Notes: a model not told the origin generated them from the letters alone. Positions 25,549 through 34,987 are shown, numbered from the stretch's first letter. The stretch is DNA of 64,000 nt from Myxococcales bacterium (GCA_016794505.1 JAEUJZ010000102.1:1-64000); one strand, 5' to 3'. Translations and numbers: made by a program.

Positions 25549-26658
25549 CTACTTGCTGTCGCCCTTGACGCCGGTCGGCCCGCTGCCGTTGAAGGTGCTG
25601 ACAATCAGGCCTTTGTCTTCCTCATACGGATTGCAAGGGCGGAGCGTTCGCTCTTTGCCTTTCGAGTCCACGCACTTGCCGCCAAAACCTAACTCTGGAT
25701 GCCGCTGCTTGCTTAGACACATCGCTCCCGTCGGCAGCCAGCGCGCTTCGAATGTCCACGCTTCTTCGCGCAGCTGAACTGGTGGCTCCAGATAGTCGAA
25801 GATGTCCAGCACGGTGCCATCAAGAGTCCACGGCTTGCCGTCTCCACAGTAGTCGGCGCGCAGCATGCGAGTGCATGCTTGATGGTGATCCTTCAGAGAG
25901 ACTTGCGAGCAGTTCTTCTTTTTGCCATCTCGTCTGCAGGTAGACGCCGATGCCCACGGGCGATAGCCCGTGTGGACGCACTTCGCGATGACTCCGTCGA
26001 CACAAGCGAATGTGGCGCTGCTGTCAGAGTCCTCGCGATTGCCCGTTGTTTCGTCCCATGACGAGCCCAGTAGGAAGATGCCAGGCTCAGCGGCACCTGT
26101 TCGGGTACTCACGCAGACCGGCTGGTATGCGGGATCGGTGTTCGACTTGTATGAAAGCTGATACTCCCATACATCGGGAAACGCAGTGTCCTGCTTGGCG
26201 CTTTCAATCTTGATGGAATACGAGCTTGGCTGCCCTTGGCTGATTTGAACCGTGACCGTAATGCCAGCCACATCCTGGCCAGACAATATCTGATCACTGC
26301 CCAAGATTTTTGCCTTGAGTTGGCTTCCGTCCCAGGCAATATATTCAAGCTTAGATCCGTTGAGGGTCAAACCGTTGAGGGTTAATCCGTTGAGGGTCAA
26401 ACCGTTAAGGGTCAAACCGTTAAGGGTCAAACCGTTTTGACTTGGACCATTCAAGGTCAAGCCATTTAGAGTTAATCCGTTGAGCCGCAGCCCGTTGAGT
26501 CGTAGCCCATTGAGTCGCAGCCCATTGAGCCGGAAACCATTAACAGTCATGGTGGCTCGATTGAGCGAGCGGACTTCTTCATCGGCTGGAGTCTGAAGGC
26601 AGGCACCTAATAACAAGCTAGAGCATATCAGCGAGGCAATGCGCCGTGGTTTCCACAT
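25549..26658 (-). CDS. ADYC-domain lipoprotein with NGLxLNG pentapeptide-type repeats
   Basis: A 369-residue lipoprotein. MWKPRRIASLICSSLLLGAC gives a lipobox with Cys20. Residues about 39-100 hold about a dozen Asn-Gly units at a 5-residue period (NGLRL, NGLTL), expected to form a narrow beta-solenoid. The C-terminal 200 residues match the ADYC domain, including the defining LRADYCGDGKPWTLDGT, with many paired cysteines (CVST, FACVDGVIAKCVHTGY, CRRDGKKKNC). ADYC proteins are found mainly in myxobacteria and are of unknown function. I chose the ATG at 26658 because AGGAGGA lies 5 bases upstream. It sits on AT-richer DNA than its neighbours. Confidence 0.85.
   Translation of the reverse strand: MWKPRRIASLICSSLLLGACLQTPADEEVRSLNRATMTVNGFRLNGLRLNGLRLNGLRLNGLTLNGLTLNGPSQNGLTLNGLTLNGLTLNGLTLNGLTLNGSKLEYIAWDGSQLKAKILGSDQILSGQDVAGITVTVQISQGQPSSYSIKIESAKQDTAFPDVWEYQLSYKSNTDPAYQPVCVSTRTGAAEPGIFLLGSSWDETTGNREDSDSSATFACVDGVIAKCVHTGYRPWASASTCRRDGKKKNCSQVSLKDHHQACTRMLRADYCGDGKPWTLDGTVLDIFDYLEPPVQLREEAWTFEARWLPTGAMCLSKQRHPELGFGGKCVDSKGKERTLRPCNPYEEDKGLIVSTFNGSGPTGVKGDSK
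26348..26556 (-). repeat. 15-bp tandem repeats encoding NGLxL units
   Basis: Within the ADYC lipoprotein gene the sequence repeats every 15 bp, for example GTTAAGGGTCAAACC on the plus strand. Some adjacent copies are identical, notably around 26385-26430, which suggests recent unit duplication or gene conversion. Confidence 0.75.
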
Positions 26659-26968
26659 ATTGTCCTCCTGTGTGGGCATGCCGCATATCGATTCCTACAA
26701 CCCTATCACTCCCCAAACACGCAGACTCACCAGGGTTGAGATATAAGAATATAGAGCCATTGGCGTTGTCGCACAACGATTATTTTCTGAATTCAGTGAA
26801 ACGGTATATCGTTGTGAAATGATTTGAGATTTTTATATTGTTGACGTTGGTTAAATACTCAAATGAGAGCCTATGTGCTCAACATGGTAAATAATTTGAG
26901 CATGCCAAAGCAGAGACTCCTCAGTAGAGGAAGAAATAAGGAGAAACGATAATTTTCTGATGAAGAAG
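26659..26968. other. AT-rich intergenic region (310 bp)
   Basis: Markedly AT-rich against the GC-rich genome. It carries a candidate promoter for the ADYC gene at 26748-26776 and three copies of a CGTTGT/ACAACG half-site between 26765 and 26816. No credible gene is seen. Confidence 0.6.
26748..26776 (-). promoter_or_regulatory. Candidate promoter of the ADYC lipoprotein gene
   Basis: On the minus strand TTGTGC (26776-26771) and TATATT (26753-26748) are separated by 17 bp, about 90 bp before the ATG. The -10 matches 5 of 6 positions, the -35 only 3 of 6. A GTTGT-CGC-ACAAC palindrome (26765-26777) overlaps the -35 and could be an operator. Confidence 0.35.
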
Positions 26969-29900
26969 CTACGTGCGTGAGGGTGTTAGGCTGATGCAGA
27001 TGCGCATACCCGTACTCGGCTCTTTGAATGCAGGACTGACAACCGATCGATTGGTAAGCCGCAGGACGGGCGATCCAAAGAAGAAGCTGCCTCCACGAGC
27101 TACTGTCTCGCTTGGATCTACGCTGGAGGTAACCCATTCAAATGCGTTTCCTGCCATATCATGGAGGCCAAATGGGCTTTCGCTAACGGGATGCGAGCCG
27201 ACTTCGTCAAGGCCCACGCTGGCAGGATCTTTGGCATAGGTCTCATCAAAGTTTGCATCATCATTTAGAAGCACTGAGCCATGCGGGTAGTCGCGGCTAT
27301 CGGCGCCGCGGCCGGCACGTTCCCATTCATACTCTGTGCAGAGTCGAGCACCGGGCAGGCGGCCCGAGGTATTCAGCCATTTTGCGTATTCCTCTGCATC
27401 GGATTTAGCAATACCGGTAGCTGGCATGCGTAGCCAATTGACATTTTGGCGAATCTTTCGATTCTTGTAGGAAATTTTCTCATTAGCAACGGCAGTATAT
27501 ACCTCACTGCCCGGTTGAATGGTTAATACCCAAGAGCCATTAGGGTGCAGATTGAGTTCAACTCTGCCTGAAACCGCGCCAGAATCGGATTTTTGTCGTC
27601 GCTTTTCACGTTCAGGAAGCGGTAATGCGTTCAAATATTCAATCCACTCAGCAAAGGTTACTTCATTGCGCGAAATCAAATATGCTGGTAGCCAAATTTT
27701 ATGTATAGGGGCCGTGCCAAGAAAACTCTTTCGGAAAGCATCATTTTCGTCAGAACCAAAGAGAAATGCGCCAGGTGGTATATATATATATCCTGCTGGA
27801 ATATCTCGCAACTTTGGCAGCTCGAAGGAAACAGATATGGATTCAGAGCGATGAGCTAATATCGGATACCTGACAACGGCATACCCTGGATGTCGAATTG
27901 TCAAGATATAGGATCCAGGTGAGAGCTTTGTATGTGTATGCGTTGAACCGATTGATTGTTCGGGGAGTAGTTCAAGAGATTTTCTTTTTGTTTCAACATA
28001 TCGCGCAGCCGTAACTTGAGCACCGTTGGGATTAATCTGGAGATTTATTTCGGTCGGAGTATTCCATTTGTCTTGCCGTTTATGTTCAATATCATATAAT
28101 TTCATTCGAGCCAATAGATCGCGAACTTTGGTCGAATTGTTCTCGTTTTCGGCTGCAATAGCACGATCAAAGAGCACGTCTGCCAGACGGTCTTTGATAT
28201 CTTGCCGAGTTGGGTCTAGCGTGAGCCCCGCTTCTAGTGTTTGACTGGCCAGTGCGTATAAATCATCGATTTCAGGTGTTTTTTCTTGAACCTGAGCCCA
28301 AATTGCTTCTGCTTCATCGCGCTTAGCCGCATCAAAGGCGGAAAATGCTTGTTGTCTTACAATCTGCAATTCTTGGCTAAGCTGCTGTGCTCGTTGGCGT
28401 GCTTTTTGACTTTCTGCTAGTTGGATATTCACCTTTTCGCGCAGATCATGTCGCTGCTTGACCTGGTACCCGACGTACAAAAGCAGGGCGGCCAGGGGCG
28501 CGAGGAGGGCGAGGGCGCGGCGGAGCTGTTGTTTGCGGCGCAGGGCGTGGCGGGATGCATCGAGAAACTGCGCTTCGCGGGCGCCGATGTCGACGGCTTC
28601 TAAGATCGCGACTTCGGCAAGCTGCTTGGGGCCCCATAGCGCGTCGCGGTGCTTGGTCAGGCGCTGCCACTCGGCGGCGGCGGCTTCCAGGCGCTGACGG
28701 ACGGCGCGGCTCTCGCGGTGTTCGTCCAGCCACTTGCGCAGCGCTTCCCAGCCTTTAAGCAGGGCTTCGTGCGCCACTTCATACGAGACGCCTTCGCCCG
28801 TGTCGCGCGCCACCAGCAGGCGGGCCTTGACCAAGGCATCCAGCGCCGGGGCTGCCACCGGGGTGCGCACCAGCTCGTCATGGCTGCGCCGGGCTCGGGT
28901 TCCTTCGACGGTAACCAGCGCCATAAGCAGGCGCCGCGCTTCGATGCGCTGCTCGTCAGGCAGGCTGAGCATCACCTGATCGGCGTGGCGAGCCAGTGCG
29001 CCCGAGACCCCGCCGATGGCGTCCAGAGCGCGCTGCGTGATGACCGAGCCCTGGCGCACTTCCCAAAGCTCGGTCAGCGCGAACTGCAGAAGCGGCAGGC
29101 CGCCGTCGGTGCGCGCCGTCTCGTTGGCCAGTGCATCGACGAGCTCGTCGTTTTCAAAGTGGACGCCCTTGGTCGCGGCGGGGCCGGTAATGGCTTCCTT
29201 GATGCGCTCGGGCATCAGGGGGCGCAGAAGATACAGGCCGCGCGCTAGCTCTTCACCGAGTCCGGGCAGCGCTGCGACACGCGCCAGAAAGTCGCTGCGC
29301 ACCGTCATCAGCATGCGCACGCTGTGAATGCGCGAACACAGATAGCCCAGCGCCTCGGCGACGACGGTGGCTTCGTCTGCGGCGCCGATGGTGACGATCT
29401 CTTCGAGCTGATCGATGAACAGCACGACACCGCGGTCGGCGGCGAGCTGTTTGTGCAAGCTGCGTCCGAGCTCGCTGGGGTCGGTGCGCAGCTTGGCGGC
29501 GAGTGCTTCTTCCGAAAGACCGATCAGCGGGGCCAGCTCGTTGCACAGGGCGGCAAGCGGCTTCTTGCCGGGGACCATCGAGCGCACGGTCCACGTGCGA
29601 CCTCCGCCGAGCGCGCCATCGGTGACGTGGGGCAAGACACCCGCGCGACACAGCGAGGACTTGCCGATGCCCGAGTCTGCGACGACCAGAACAAAGGGAT
29701 CGGTGCGCAGACGCTCTAGGATGGTGCCGACTTCGCTCTTGCGACCAAAGAACAGGCCGCGGTGCTCGGCTTCAAAGGCCAACAGGCCGCGGTAGGGATT
29801 GCCCTCGGGCAGCGCTTCGGCTTTTTGATTCGGGCGCAGCTGTTCGAGCGCTTCGCGCAGCTCGTCGCCCGACGCAAAGCGCTGAGCGGGATCGCGTCGC

Positions 29901-31171
29901 AGACAGCGGTCGATGATCGCGGCCAGCCGCGGATCCACGGCGGGAGCCACGCTATAAAGCGGCGTCGCATCGCGCTGGTTCACGATCTGCGGCAGATCTT
30001 GCAGCGACACATCCGCAAACGGCGGTGCGCCGGTACACAGCTCGTACAAGAGCACGCCGGTTGCGTAGATATCTGCTCGACGTGTCCCCGGCTCACCGCG
30101 CCAGATCTCGGGCGCCATATAAAGCGGCGTGCCGGCGATGCGGTTGGCCGAGCTGACTTCTGGCAGCGACCAGGCCAGCGATGACAACATGCCGCTTGGC
30201 ATCGGTCGCATGCCGGCCGGTGGCGTGGCGGCCATGCCCACCCGCGGCAGCTCTGACGTGACAGCGCCGCTATCCGAAGAATCGCCGGCTACGGGCAGCA
30301 AGTCAGACGAGTTGGCCTCGCTTGGCGCGGCGGCGGTCGCGGGCTTGGGGGTCTTTTTGGCGGGGATGGGCTTGGACGAGAGACCCTTGCTGCGGATCAG
30401 CGCGTCGTAGTCCGCGCGTACCGAGCTTGGAATCTCGGGCTGCGATGGATTCAGCGAGACCTTGCCCGATGTGTCGCCTTGGGCCGTGCGCTCGTCGATG
30501 GCCACGCCGCGAGCTAGCGTCGCCAGCGGTGCGCTTGCAAGCAGCAGTGCGGCCTGGTCGCCCGAGAAGTCCATGGTGGGCGCCACGACCTCTGGCGTTG
30601 CGGCTGAGCTGCGGCGGATCTCGTCGGAGTTCAGCTCGGCTCCACCCCAGCCGATGCCCAGATCGAGCAGCTTGGCCAAGCCGAAGTCGAGCAGCTTCAC
30701 CTCGCCATCGTTTTGCACAATGACGTTGCCTGGCTTGATGTCTAGATGCAGAACGCCACGACGGTGCGCTGCCGCCAAGCCCCGCGCAACACCGAGTCCG
30801 ATGTCCAGCACCTTCTGCCAGGGCATCGGTTTCTCGACGGCGTCGAGGTTCTTTCCGCGCACAAATTCCGAGATGATGATCGGGTGCGCGTCGATCTCGC
30901 TGACGCGATAGATCGTGACGACGTTGGGGTGCTGCAGGCGGGCGGCGGCGCGGGCTTCGTTGAGGATCTGTTCGCGTACGTGCGCGCCGTTGTCGTCCCC
31001 GCCGATGGCGTGAATGAACTTGATCGCGACGGGGCGATCGAGCAGCGAGTCATGCCCGAGATAGACCTTGCCCATGCCTCCTTCCGACAACGGACACAGC
31101 AGTCGGTACTCGTCGAACGTCTCGGGCGGCGTCCACTTGGGATCGATTCGATGAGGTGTACGCAGGGGCAT
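26969..31171 (-). CDS. Giant Ser/Thr kinase - nSTAND1 NTPase - FGE-sulfatase-domain protein
   Basis: A 1400-residue membrane protein. Residues 20-440 are a Hanks kinase: SEGGMGKVYLGH, Lys51, HLDIKPGN at 142-149 (HLD not HRD), DFG at 162. About 160 extra residues, low-complexity, sit in the activation segment before GTPLYMAPE (347-355). Residues about 460-880 are an nSTAND1-type NTPase: NPYRGLLAFEAEHRGLFFGR, Walker A ADSGIGKSS, acidic LFIDQLEEIV. A membrane helix at about 888-908 is followed by a helical segment, a PEGA-like stretch and a C-terminal FGE-sulfatase/C-type-lectin-like domain (about 1165-1400; GARLCTEYEWERAGRG, MAGNAFEWV, ARGGSF). Intracellular kinase and NTPase would thus be linked to an external ligand domain. 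DNA for residues after about 910 is much AT-richer. The ADYC gene follows downstream on the same strand. Confidence 0.88.
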   Translation of the reverse strand: MPLRTPHRIDPKWTPPETFDEYRLLCPLSEGGMGKVYLGHDSLLDRPVAIKFIHAIGGDDNGAHVREQILNEARAAARLQHPNVVTIYRVSEIDAHPIIISEFVRGKNLDAVEKPMPWQKVLDIGLGVARGLAAAHRRGVLHLDIKPGNVIVQNDGEVKLLDFGLAKLLDLGIGWGGAELNSDEIRRSSAATPEVVAPTMDFSGDQAALLLASAPLATLARGVAIDERTAQGDTSGKVSLNPSQPEIPSSVRADYDALIRSKGLSSKPIPAKKTPKPATAAAPSEANSSDLLPVAGDSSDSGAVTSELPRVGMAATPPAGMRPMPSGMLSSLAWSLPEVSSANRIAGTPLYMAPEIWRGEPGTRRADIYATGVLLYELCTGAPPFADVSLQDLPQIVNQRDATPLYSVAPAVDPRLAAIIDRCLRRDPAQRFASGDELREALEQLRPNQKAEALPEGNPYRGLLAFEAEHRGLFFGRKSEVGTILERLRTDPFVLVVADSGIGKSSLCRAGVLPHVTDGALGGGRTWTVRSMVPGKKPLAALCNELAPLIGLSEEALAAKLRTDPSELGRSLHKQLAADRGVVLFIDQLEEIVTIGAADEATVVAEALGYLCSRIHSVRMLMTVRSDFLARVAALPGLGEELARGLYLLRPLMPERIKEAITGPAATKGVHFENDELVDALANETARTDGGLPLLQFALTELWEVRQGSVITQRALDAIGGVSGALARHADQVMLSLPDEQRIEARRLLMALVTVEGTRARRSHDELVRTPVAAPALDALVKARLLVARDTGEGVSYEVAHEALLKGWEALRKWLDEHRESRAVRQRLEAAAAEWQRLTKHRDALWGPKQLAEVAILEAVDIGAREAQFLDASRHALRRKQQLRRALALLAPLAALLLYVGYQVKQRHDLREKVNIQLAESQKARQRAQQLSQELQIVRQQAFSAFDAAKRDEAEAIWAQVQEKTPEIDDLYALASQTLEAGLTLDPTRQDIKDRLADVLFDRAIAAENENNSTKVRDLLARMKLYDIEHKRQDKWNTPTEINLQINPNGAQVTAARYVETKRKSLELLPEQSIGSTHTHTKLSPGSYILTIRHPGYAVVRYPILAHRSESISVSFELPKLRDIPAGYIYIPPGAFLFGSDENDAFRKSFLGTAPIHKIWLPAYLISRNEVTFAEWIEYLNALPLPEREKRRQKSDSGAVSGRVELNLHPNGSWVLTIQPGSEVYTAVANEKISYKNRKIRQNVNWLRMPATGIAKSDAEEYAKWLNTSGRLPGARLCTEYEWERAGRGADSRDYPHGSVLLNDDANFDETYAKDPASVGLDEVGSHPVSESPFGLHDMAGNAFEWVTSSVDPSETVARGGSFFFGSPVLRLTNRSVVSPAFKEPSTGMRICISLTPSRT

Positions 31172-31365
31172 GGATTGTCAGGCCATGGCTTTGGCTGGTG
31201 AGAGCCAAAAAGTACATGGCCTTACAATAAAATCTCACGATGTTTCGAGGCGGTCAACGCGTGCTTGCGACGATGCCCCGGAAACATCGGCCGGGTCCGG
31301 GCCTGCGCTTATGCGGCCTTGTGGTCGCTTGGGGCCTCGGTCACGTCGAGCCGGGTGCGTCGCAG

Positions 31366-32238
31366 CTAGACGGGAAACATGGGCTCGGGTTTTTCCTTGG
31401 GCGTCTGGAAAAAGTGTGCGTAGACGGCCCACAACAAGAACTGCACGCCGCCGAACACCACGAGCTCTGGCAGCCAGCGCACGATGCTGAACAGCCAGCC
31501 GACGATGACCAAGCCGCTGATGTAGTGGTTGACGAAGCGGTTCTTGATGCGTCCGCCCTTGGGCACGCGCCACGAGCTGAGCATCGACCAGGAAAAGAAC
31601 AGCAGCGCGCACGGCAGAAGCGGCACCCACGTATCGAGACGCACGCTGCCAAAGAAACGAATGCCAGGGAAGTCGACGTCGGGGCTCAGCGCGGGGTCAC
31701 CGTACTTCATGGCGCAGAGCAGCATCGACGCCAACATGCCACCGGCAAACGTCGTCGGTGTGCCGAAGAAAAAGTCAGGGCTGCCGACGCTGACGTTAAA
31801 GCGGGCCAGCCGGAAAGCCGCGGCGACGGCGTACAAAACGCAGATGGCGCGCAAGAGCACAAGCGGAAGTCCGCTGCTCCAGCCCAGCGATGGGTGGGCG
31901 CTGAACCAGGCATAGACCACGGCGGCCGGCATGAAACCGTAGTTCAGCAAATCGGCCAGCGAGTCCATCTGAACACCGAGGGGCGTGCTGGCTTTCAGGC
32001 CGCGGGCGACCAGGCCATCAAACTTGTCGGTGATCGTCGAGTACAAGATCCAGAAGCAAGCGCTGACCCAGTCGCGACGCAGGGCGGCTTGCATGGACAG
32101 CACGGCGCAGACGATCGAGCCCGCGGTGACCAAGTTCGGTGCCAAAAAGCGCAGGAAACGCAAGGCACCACCAGATGAAGCCGCTGCCGCATTCGCAGCA
32201 AGGGCTTTGGACGACGACGTGGGTAAGGTCTCTGCCAT
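31366..32238 (-). CDS. pssA: CDP-alcohol phosphatidyltransferase, phosphatidylserine synthase type
   Basis: A 290-residue integral membrane enzyme. The CDP-alcohol phosphotransferase signature D-x2-D-G-x2-A-R-x8-G-x3-D-x3-D is complete: it starts at DKFDGLVARGLKAS and continues through PLGVQMDSLADL. About seven hydrophobic helices are present. LAPNLVTAGSIVCAVLS and FRLARFNV are typical of the PssA-II group that makes phosphatidylserine from CDP-diacylglycerol and serine; phosphatidylcholine- or inositol-type activity cannot be excluded. The start ATG at 32238 is divergent from the metallopeptidase gene at 32279, with 40 bp between. Confidence 0.85.
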   Translation of the reverse strand: MAETLPTSSSKALAANAAAASSGGALRFLRFLAPNLVTAGSIVCAVLSMQAALRRDWVSACFWILYSTITDKFDGLVARGLKASTPLGVQMDSLADLLNYGFMPAAVVYAWFSAHPSLGWSSGLPLVLLRAICVLYAVAAAFRLARFNVSVGSPDFFFGTPTTFAGGMLASMLLCAMKYGDPALSPDVDFPGIRFFGSVRLDTWVPLLPCALLFFSWSMLSSWRVPKGGRIKNRFVNHYISGLVIVGWLFSIVRWLPELVVFGGVQFLLWAVYAHFFQTPKEKPEPMFPV

Positions 32239-32278
32239 CTATACGACCGTGAACCCGCAGGCTAAACTGCGCCGCGCG

Positions 32279-34987
32279 ATGAAGTCAACGTCCCCAGCAT
32301 CGGGCTCAGCATCGGGTTCGCCAGCAGAAGCCGACGTCGCCAGGCGCCACGGCGAAGGGCGAGGCAGTCGTGGGCACAGCGGCAGCGCATGGGCGAGCTG
32401 GCTGTGGGGCATGGTCTTTTTCCTTGTCGGTGTCGTGCTGTGCTGGGTGCCCTTGTTCAACGTCCTTGGGTACGAATCGGCGCTTGTCCTGTCGCTGCTC
32501 GCTGCCATCGCAGGCATCCGGCAGGGGATTCGCTCGGTGCTACTGGGGCGCGGTGGTCGTGGAGCCGGACGCGCGGCAAAGTCGGGATCTCCTGCGTCGG
32601 GACGAGCGGGGCGACGGGCGCTTCCGGCCAGCGCTCAGGTGCGCGCGGACGAGGCCGATGCGGCGCCACTTGCGACGGTGATGCAGCTGTATCTACGCGG
32701 CTTGATCGGGGTATGGACGCTGCTGCTGCTGCCACTTGTGCTTCTGCTTCTGAACGGCCTGCGTGTGCGCAACTGCAATGTCGCGGCCGGGCTGGCCTTC
32801 TTCGCGATGATGCCGATGCTCTCGTCGGCGTGCGCGGTCTTCGTCGGCCTGGCGGCGGGCCTGCTGACGCGAACGCGTGGGCGCGCGTACCTGGTCGGCT
32901 TGCTGGCTCTGATCGCTTCGCTGCTGTGGTCGCTGCTGCGCTTTGCAGCCAGCCCGGCGATCTTTCTTTTCGACCCGTTCTTTGGCTATTACCCCGGCGC
33001 TCTGTACGACGAAGACATCCAGATCACGACGGCGTTCTTGGCGGCGCGAGCGCTGCATGCAGCGGCGGTCTTGGCCGGGCTCTTTTTGTGTGCCTGGCTG
33101 CTCGATGGCGAGTCGCTGGGTCTGCGCGTGGCCGGCTCTGCATCGCGTGGGTCGCGCCTGGGGCGTCGCGGTCAAGGAGAACGAAGTCGCGTCGGTCTGC
33201 TGCTGGCCAGCGGGCTTGCCGGCGCCGTGGCGCTATCGCTGTTTCTTTCCGCGGCGCGGCTGGGCTGTCGCGGCGATGTGGCCACCTTGCAGCGCTACCT
33301 GTCGTCGGAGCTTCGCACGTCGCACTTCATCCTGCGCTATCGCCCAGGAGGCGCCGTGGCGCGCGACATTCGCTTGCTCGCGCGCGAGCACGAGCTGCGC
33401 TATCAGCAGCTGCGCGAGGCGCTGGGCGTCGAGCCAACCTGGCAGTCACCTTGGCTGCTGCGACAGCTCGGCATCGCACCTTCGGCGTCCGGCGAGTCTG
33501 CGCGCGTGGTCAGCTACCTGTTCGATACCGTCGAGGAAAAGCGACGCCTGATGGGCGCAGCATGGACCTATATCGCCAAGCCATGGCGCCGCGAGATCTA
33601 TCTGCACCACGAGGGCTGGCCGCATCCCGTGCTGCGACACGAGCTGGCGCACATATTCGCGGGTGCCGCGGGCGATCGCCTGCTGCGCTTGGCGACGCAC
33701 ATGGGCATTCCGCAGCCCGGCCTGATCGAGGGCATCGCCGTCGCTGTGGACTTTCGAGCCAGCGGCGATCTGGACGCGCATCAGACCGTGCGCGCGATGC
33801 GGCAAGCCGGACTGGAACCGCCGCTCTCTGCGGTGTTTGGCTTGGGCTTTTATCGCGTGCCGGCCAGCCGCGCGTATGTGCTGGCCGGGTCGTTCTGTCG
33901 TTTCTTGCTCGATCGTCACGGCCCCGCGCCGCTTCTGGCCGCGTACCGACGCGGAGGCTCACCAGCCGACTTTGCCGCTGCCTTTGCGACCCCGTTTGCC
34001 CAGCTTGAAAGCGCATGGCGGACGTTCATCGATCAGCAGCCCTTGCAGTCGGCTGAACGCGATGTGGCGCATGAGCGCTTGCGACGGCCCGCGGTATTTC
34101 ACAAGGTCTGCGCGCACGATCTAGCGGTGCGCAAACAGAAGGCCAGGCAGGCGGTCGGCAGCGGAGACTTGGATCTCGCTCTGCGGCTTGTGACCTCGGT
34201 CTGCCTCGACGATCCCGACGAGCCACAGCACCAAGCCGAGCGACTTGAGCTGCTGATTTCTGCCGAGCGCTTCGATGAAGCCGCGCAGGTCGCTGAACAG
34301 CTTATGGCCCATCCGCGGCGGACTGCTGTGTTGGAATCGCGAGCCGCGGCCCGTCTGGGTGACCTGGCCGTACTGCGCGGGGATCTGGATGCGGCGCGCA
34401 CGCGCTATCGCTTTGCGGCAGCACTGCCCGATAGCGAAGCGGCCAGCCGTCAGCTTGCGGCGAAGCTTGCGGTGTTGACGACGGACGCAGCGAGCCCGCA
34501 AGCGGTCGCCGGAGCCTCGGCCGATGGCCCCGCAGAGGCTGTGGTGGACCGCGGCGTTTCGCCGACCGTGCGCGACGCGATCTTGCGTGTGCTGGTGGGA
34601 GAGCCGCAGGCGCTGCGCAGCCATCGTCTGCGTCCAATGGATGGACGCAACGACGCGCTGGCTGTGTACCTGCTGCGCGACGCGATCTTGGCTCAGCCAG
34701 AGCATGGCCTTTCGCATTACATCCTGGGGCGATTGCTGTACGAGCGCGGAGCGTATGACGAAGCCCAGGCCGAGCTAGGCCTGGCGATCAGCGCCGGTCT
34801 TCCCGACGGGCGCTTCGTCGATCAGGCCCTGCTGCTGCGCGGTCAGGCCGCGCTTTTGGCCGGTCGAGCCGAGGAAGCCGCGCAGTTCTTTTCGGATCTG
34901 CGGGCGCGGGTGACGTCGAGTGCCAAGCAGCTCGAAGCGGACGACATGCTCGACCGCGCCAAGCGCTGGGACTCGCTGCCACAGTAG
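32279..34987 (+). CDS. Multipass membrane zinc metallopeptidase with C-terminal TPRs
   Basis: A 902-residue protein. After a Ser/Gly/Arg-rich cytoplasmic head come about eight membrane helices (residues 38-340). A periplasmic peptidase-MA-like domain follows: RHELAHIFAG near 452 is the HExxH zinc motif, and GLIEGIAVAVDF about 25 residues later gives the third ligand Glu. Residues 600-900 are helical TPR-like repeats (LSHYILGRLLYERGAYDEAQ; LLLRGQAALLAGRAEEAAQF). The target is unknown. I chose the ATG at 32279; longer in-frame reading would run into the divergent pssA gene. There is no clear operon partner. Confidence 0.7.
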   Translation: MKSTSPASGSASGSPAEADVARRHGEGRGSRGHSGSAWASWLWGMVFFLVGVVLCWVPLFNVLGYESALVLSLLAAIAGIRQGIRSVLLGRGGRGAGRAAKSGSPASGRAGRRALPASAQVRADEADAAPLATVMQLYLRGLIGVWTLLLLPLVLLLLNGLRVRNCNVAAGLAFFAMMPMLSSACAVFVGLAAGLLTRTRGRAYLVGLLALIASLLWSLLRFAASPAIFLFDPFFGYYPGALYDEDIQITTAFLAARALHAAAVLAGLFLCAWLLDGESLGLRVAGSASRGSRLGRRGQGERSRVGLLLASGLAGAVALSLFLSAARLGCRGDVATLQRYLSSELRTSHFILRYRPGGAVARDIRLLAREHELRYQQLREALGVEPTWQSPWLLRQLGIAPSASGESARVVSYLFDTVEEKRRLMGAAWTYIAKPWRREIYLHHEGWPHPVLRHELAHIFAGAAGDRLLRLATHMGIPQPGLIEGIAVAVDFRASGDLDAHQTVRAMRQAGLEPPLSAVFGLGFYRVPASRAYVLAGSFCRFLLDRHGPAPLLAAYRRGGSPADFAAAFATPFAQLESAWRTFIDQQPLQSAERDVAHERLRRPAVFHKVCAHDLAVRKQKARQAVGSGDLDLALRLVTSVCLDDPDEPQHQAERLELLISAERFDEAAQVAEQLMAHPRRTAVLESRAAARLGDLAVLRGDLDAARTRYRFAAALPDSEAASRQLAAKLAVLTTDAASPQAVAGASADGPAEAVVDRGVSPTVRDAILRVLVGEPQALRSHRLRPMDGRNDALAVYLLRDAILAQPEHGLSHYILGRLLYERGAYDEAQAELGLAISAGLPDGRFVDQALLLRGQAALLAGRAEEAAQFFSDLRARVTSSAKQLEADDMLDRAKRWDSLPQ

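Noticed and set aside
26969..27300. C-terminal FGE/C-type-lectin-like end of the giant kinase as a diversity-generating retroelement target
   Set aside because: The fold family is often used as a variable protein, but no reverse transcriptase, template repeat or adenine-biased variable stretch is visible in the window.
31240..32178. Plus-strand open frame opposite pssA
   Set aside because: The minus strand encodes the complete CDP-alcohol transferase signature; the plus-strand product is low-complexity and unrecognisable.
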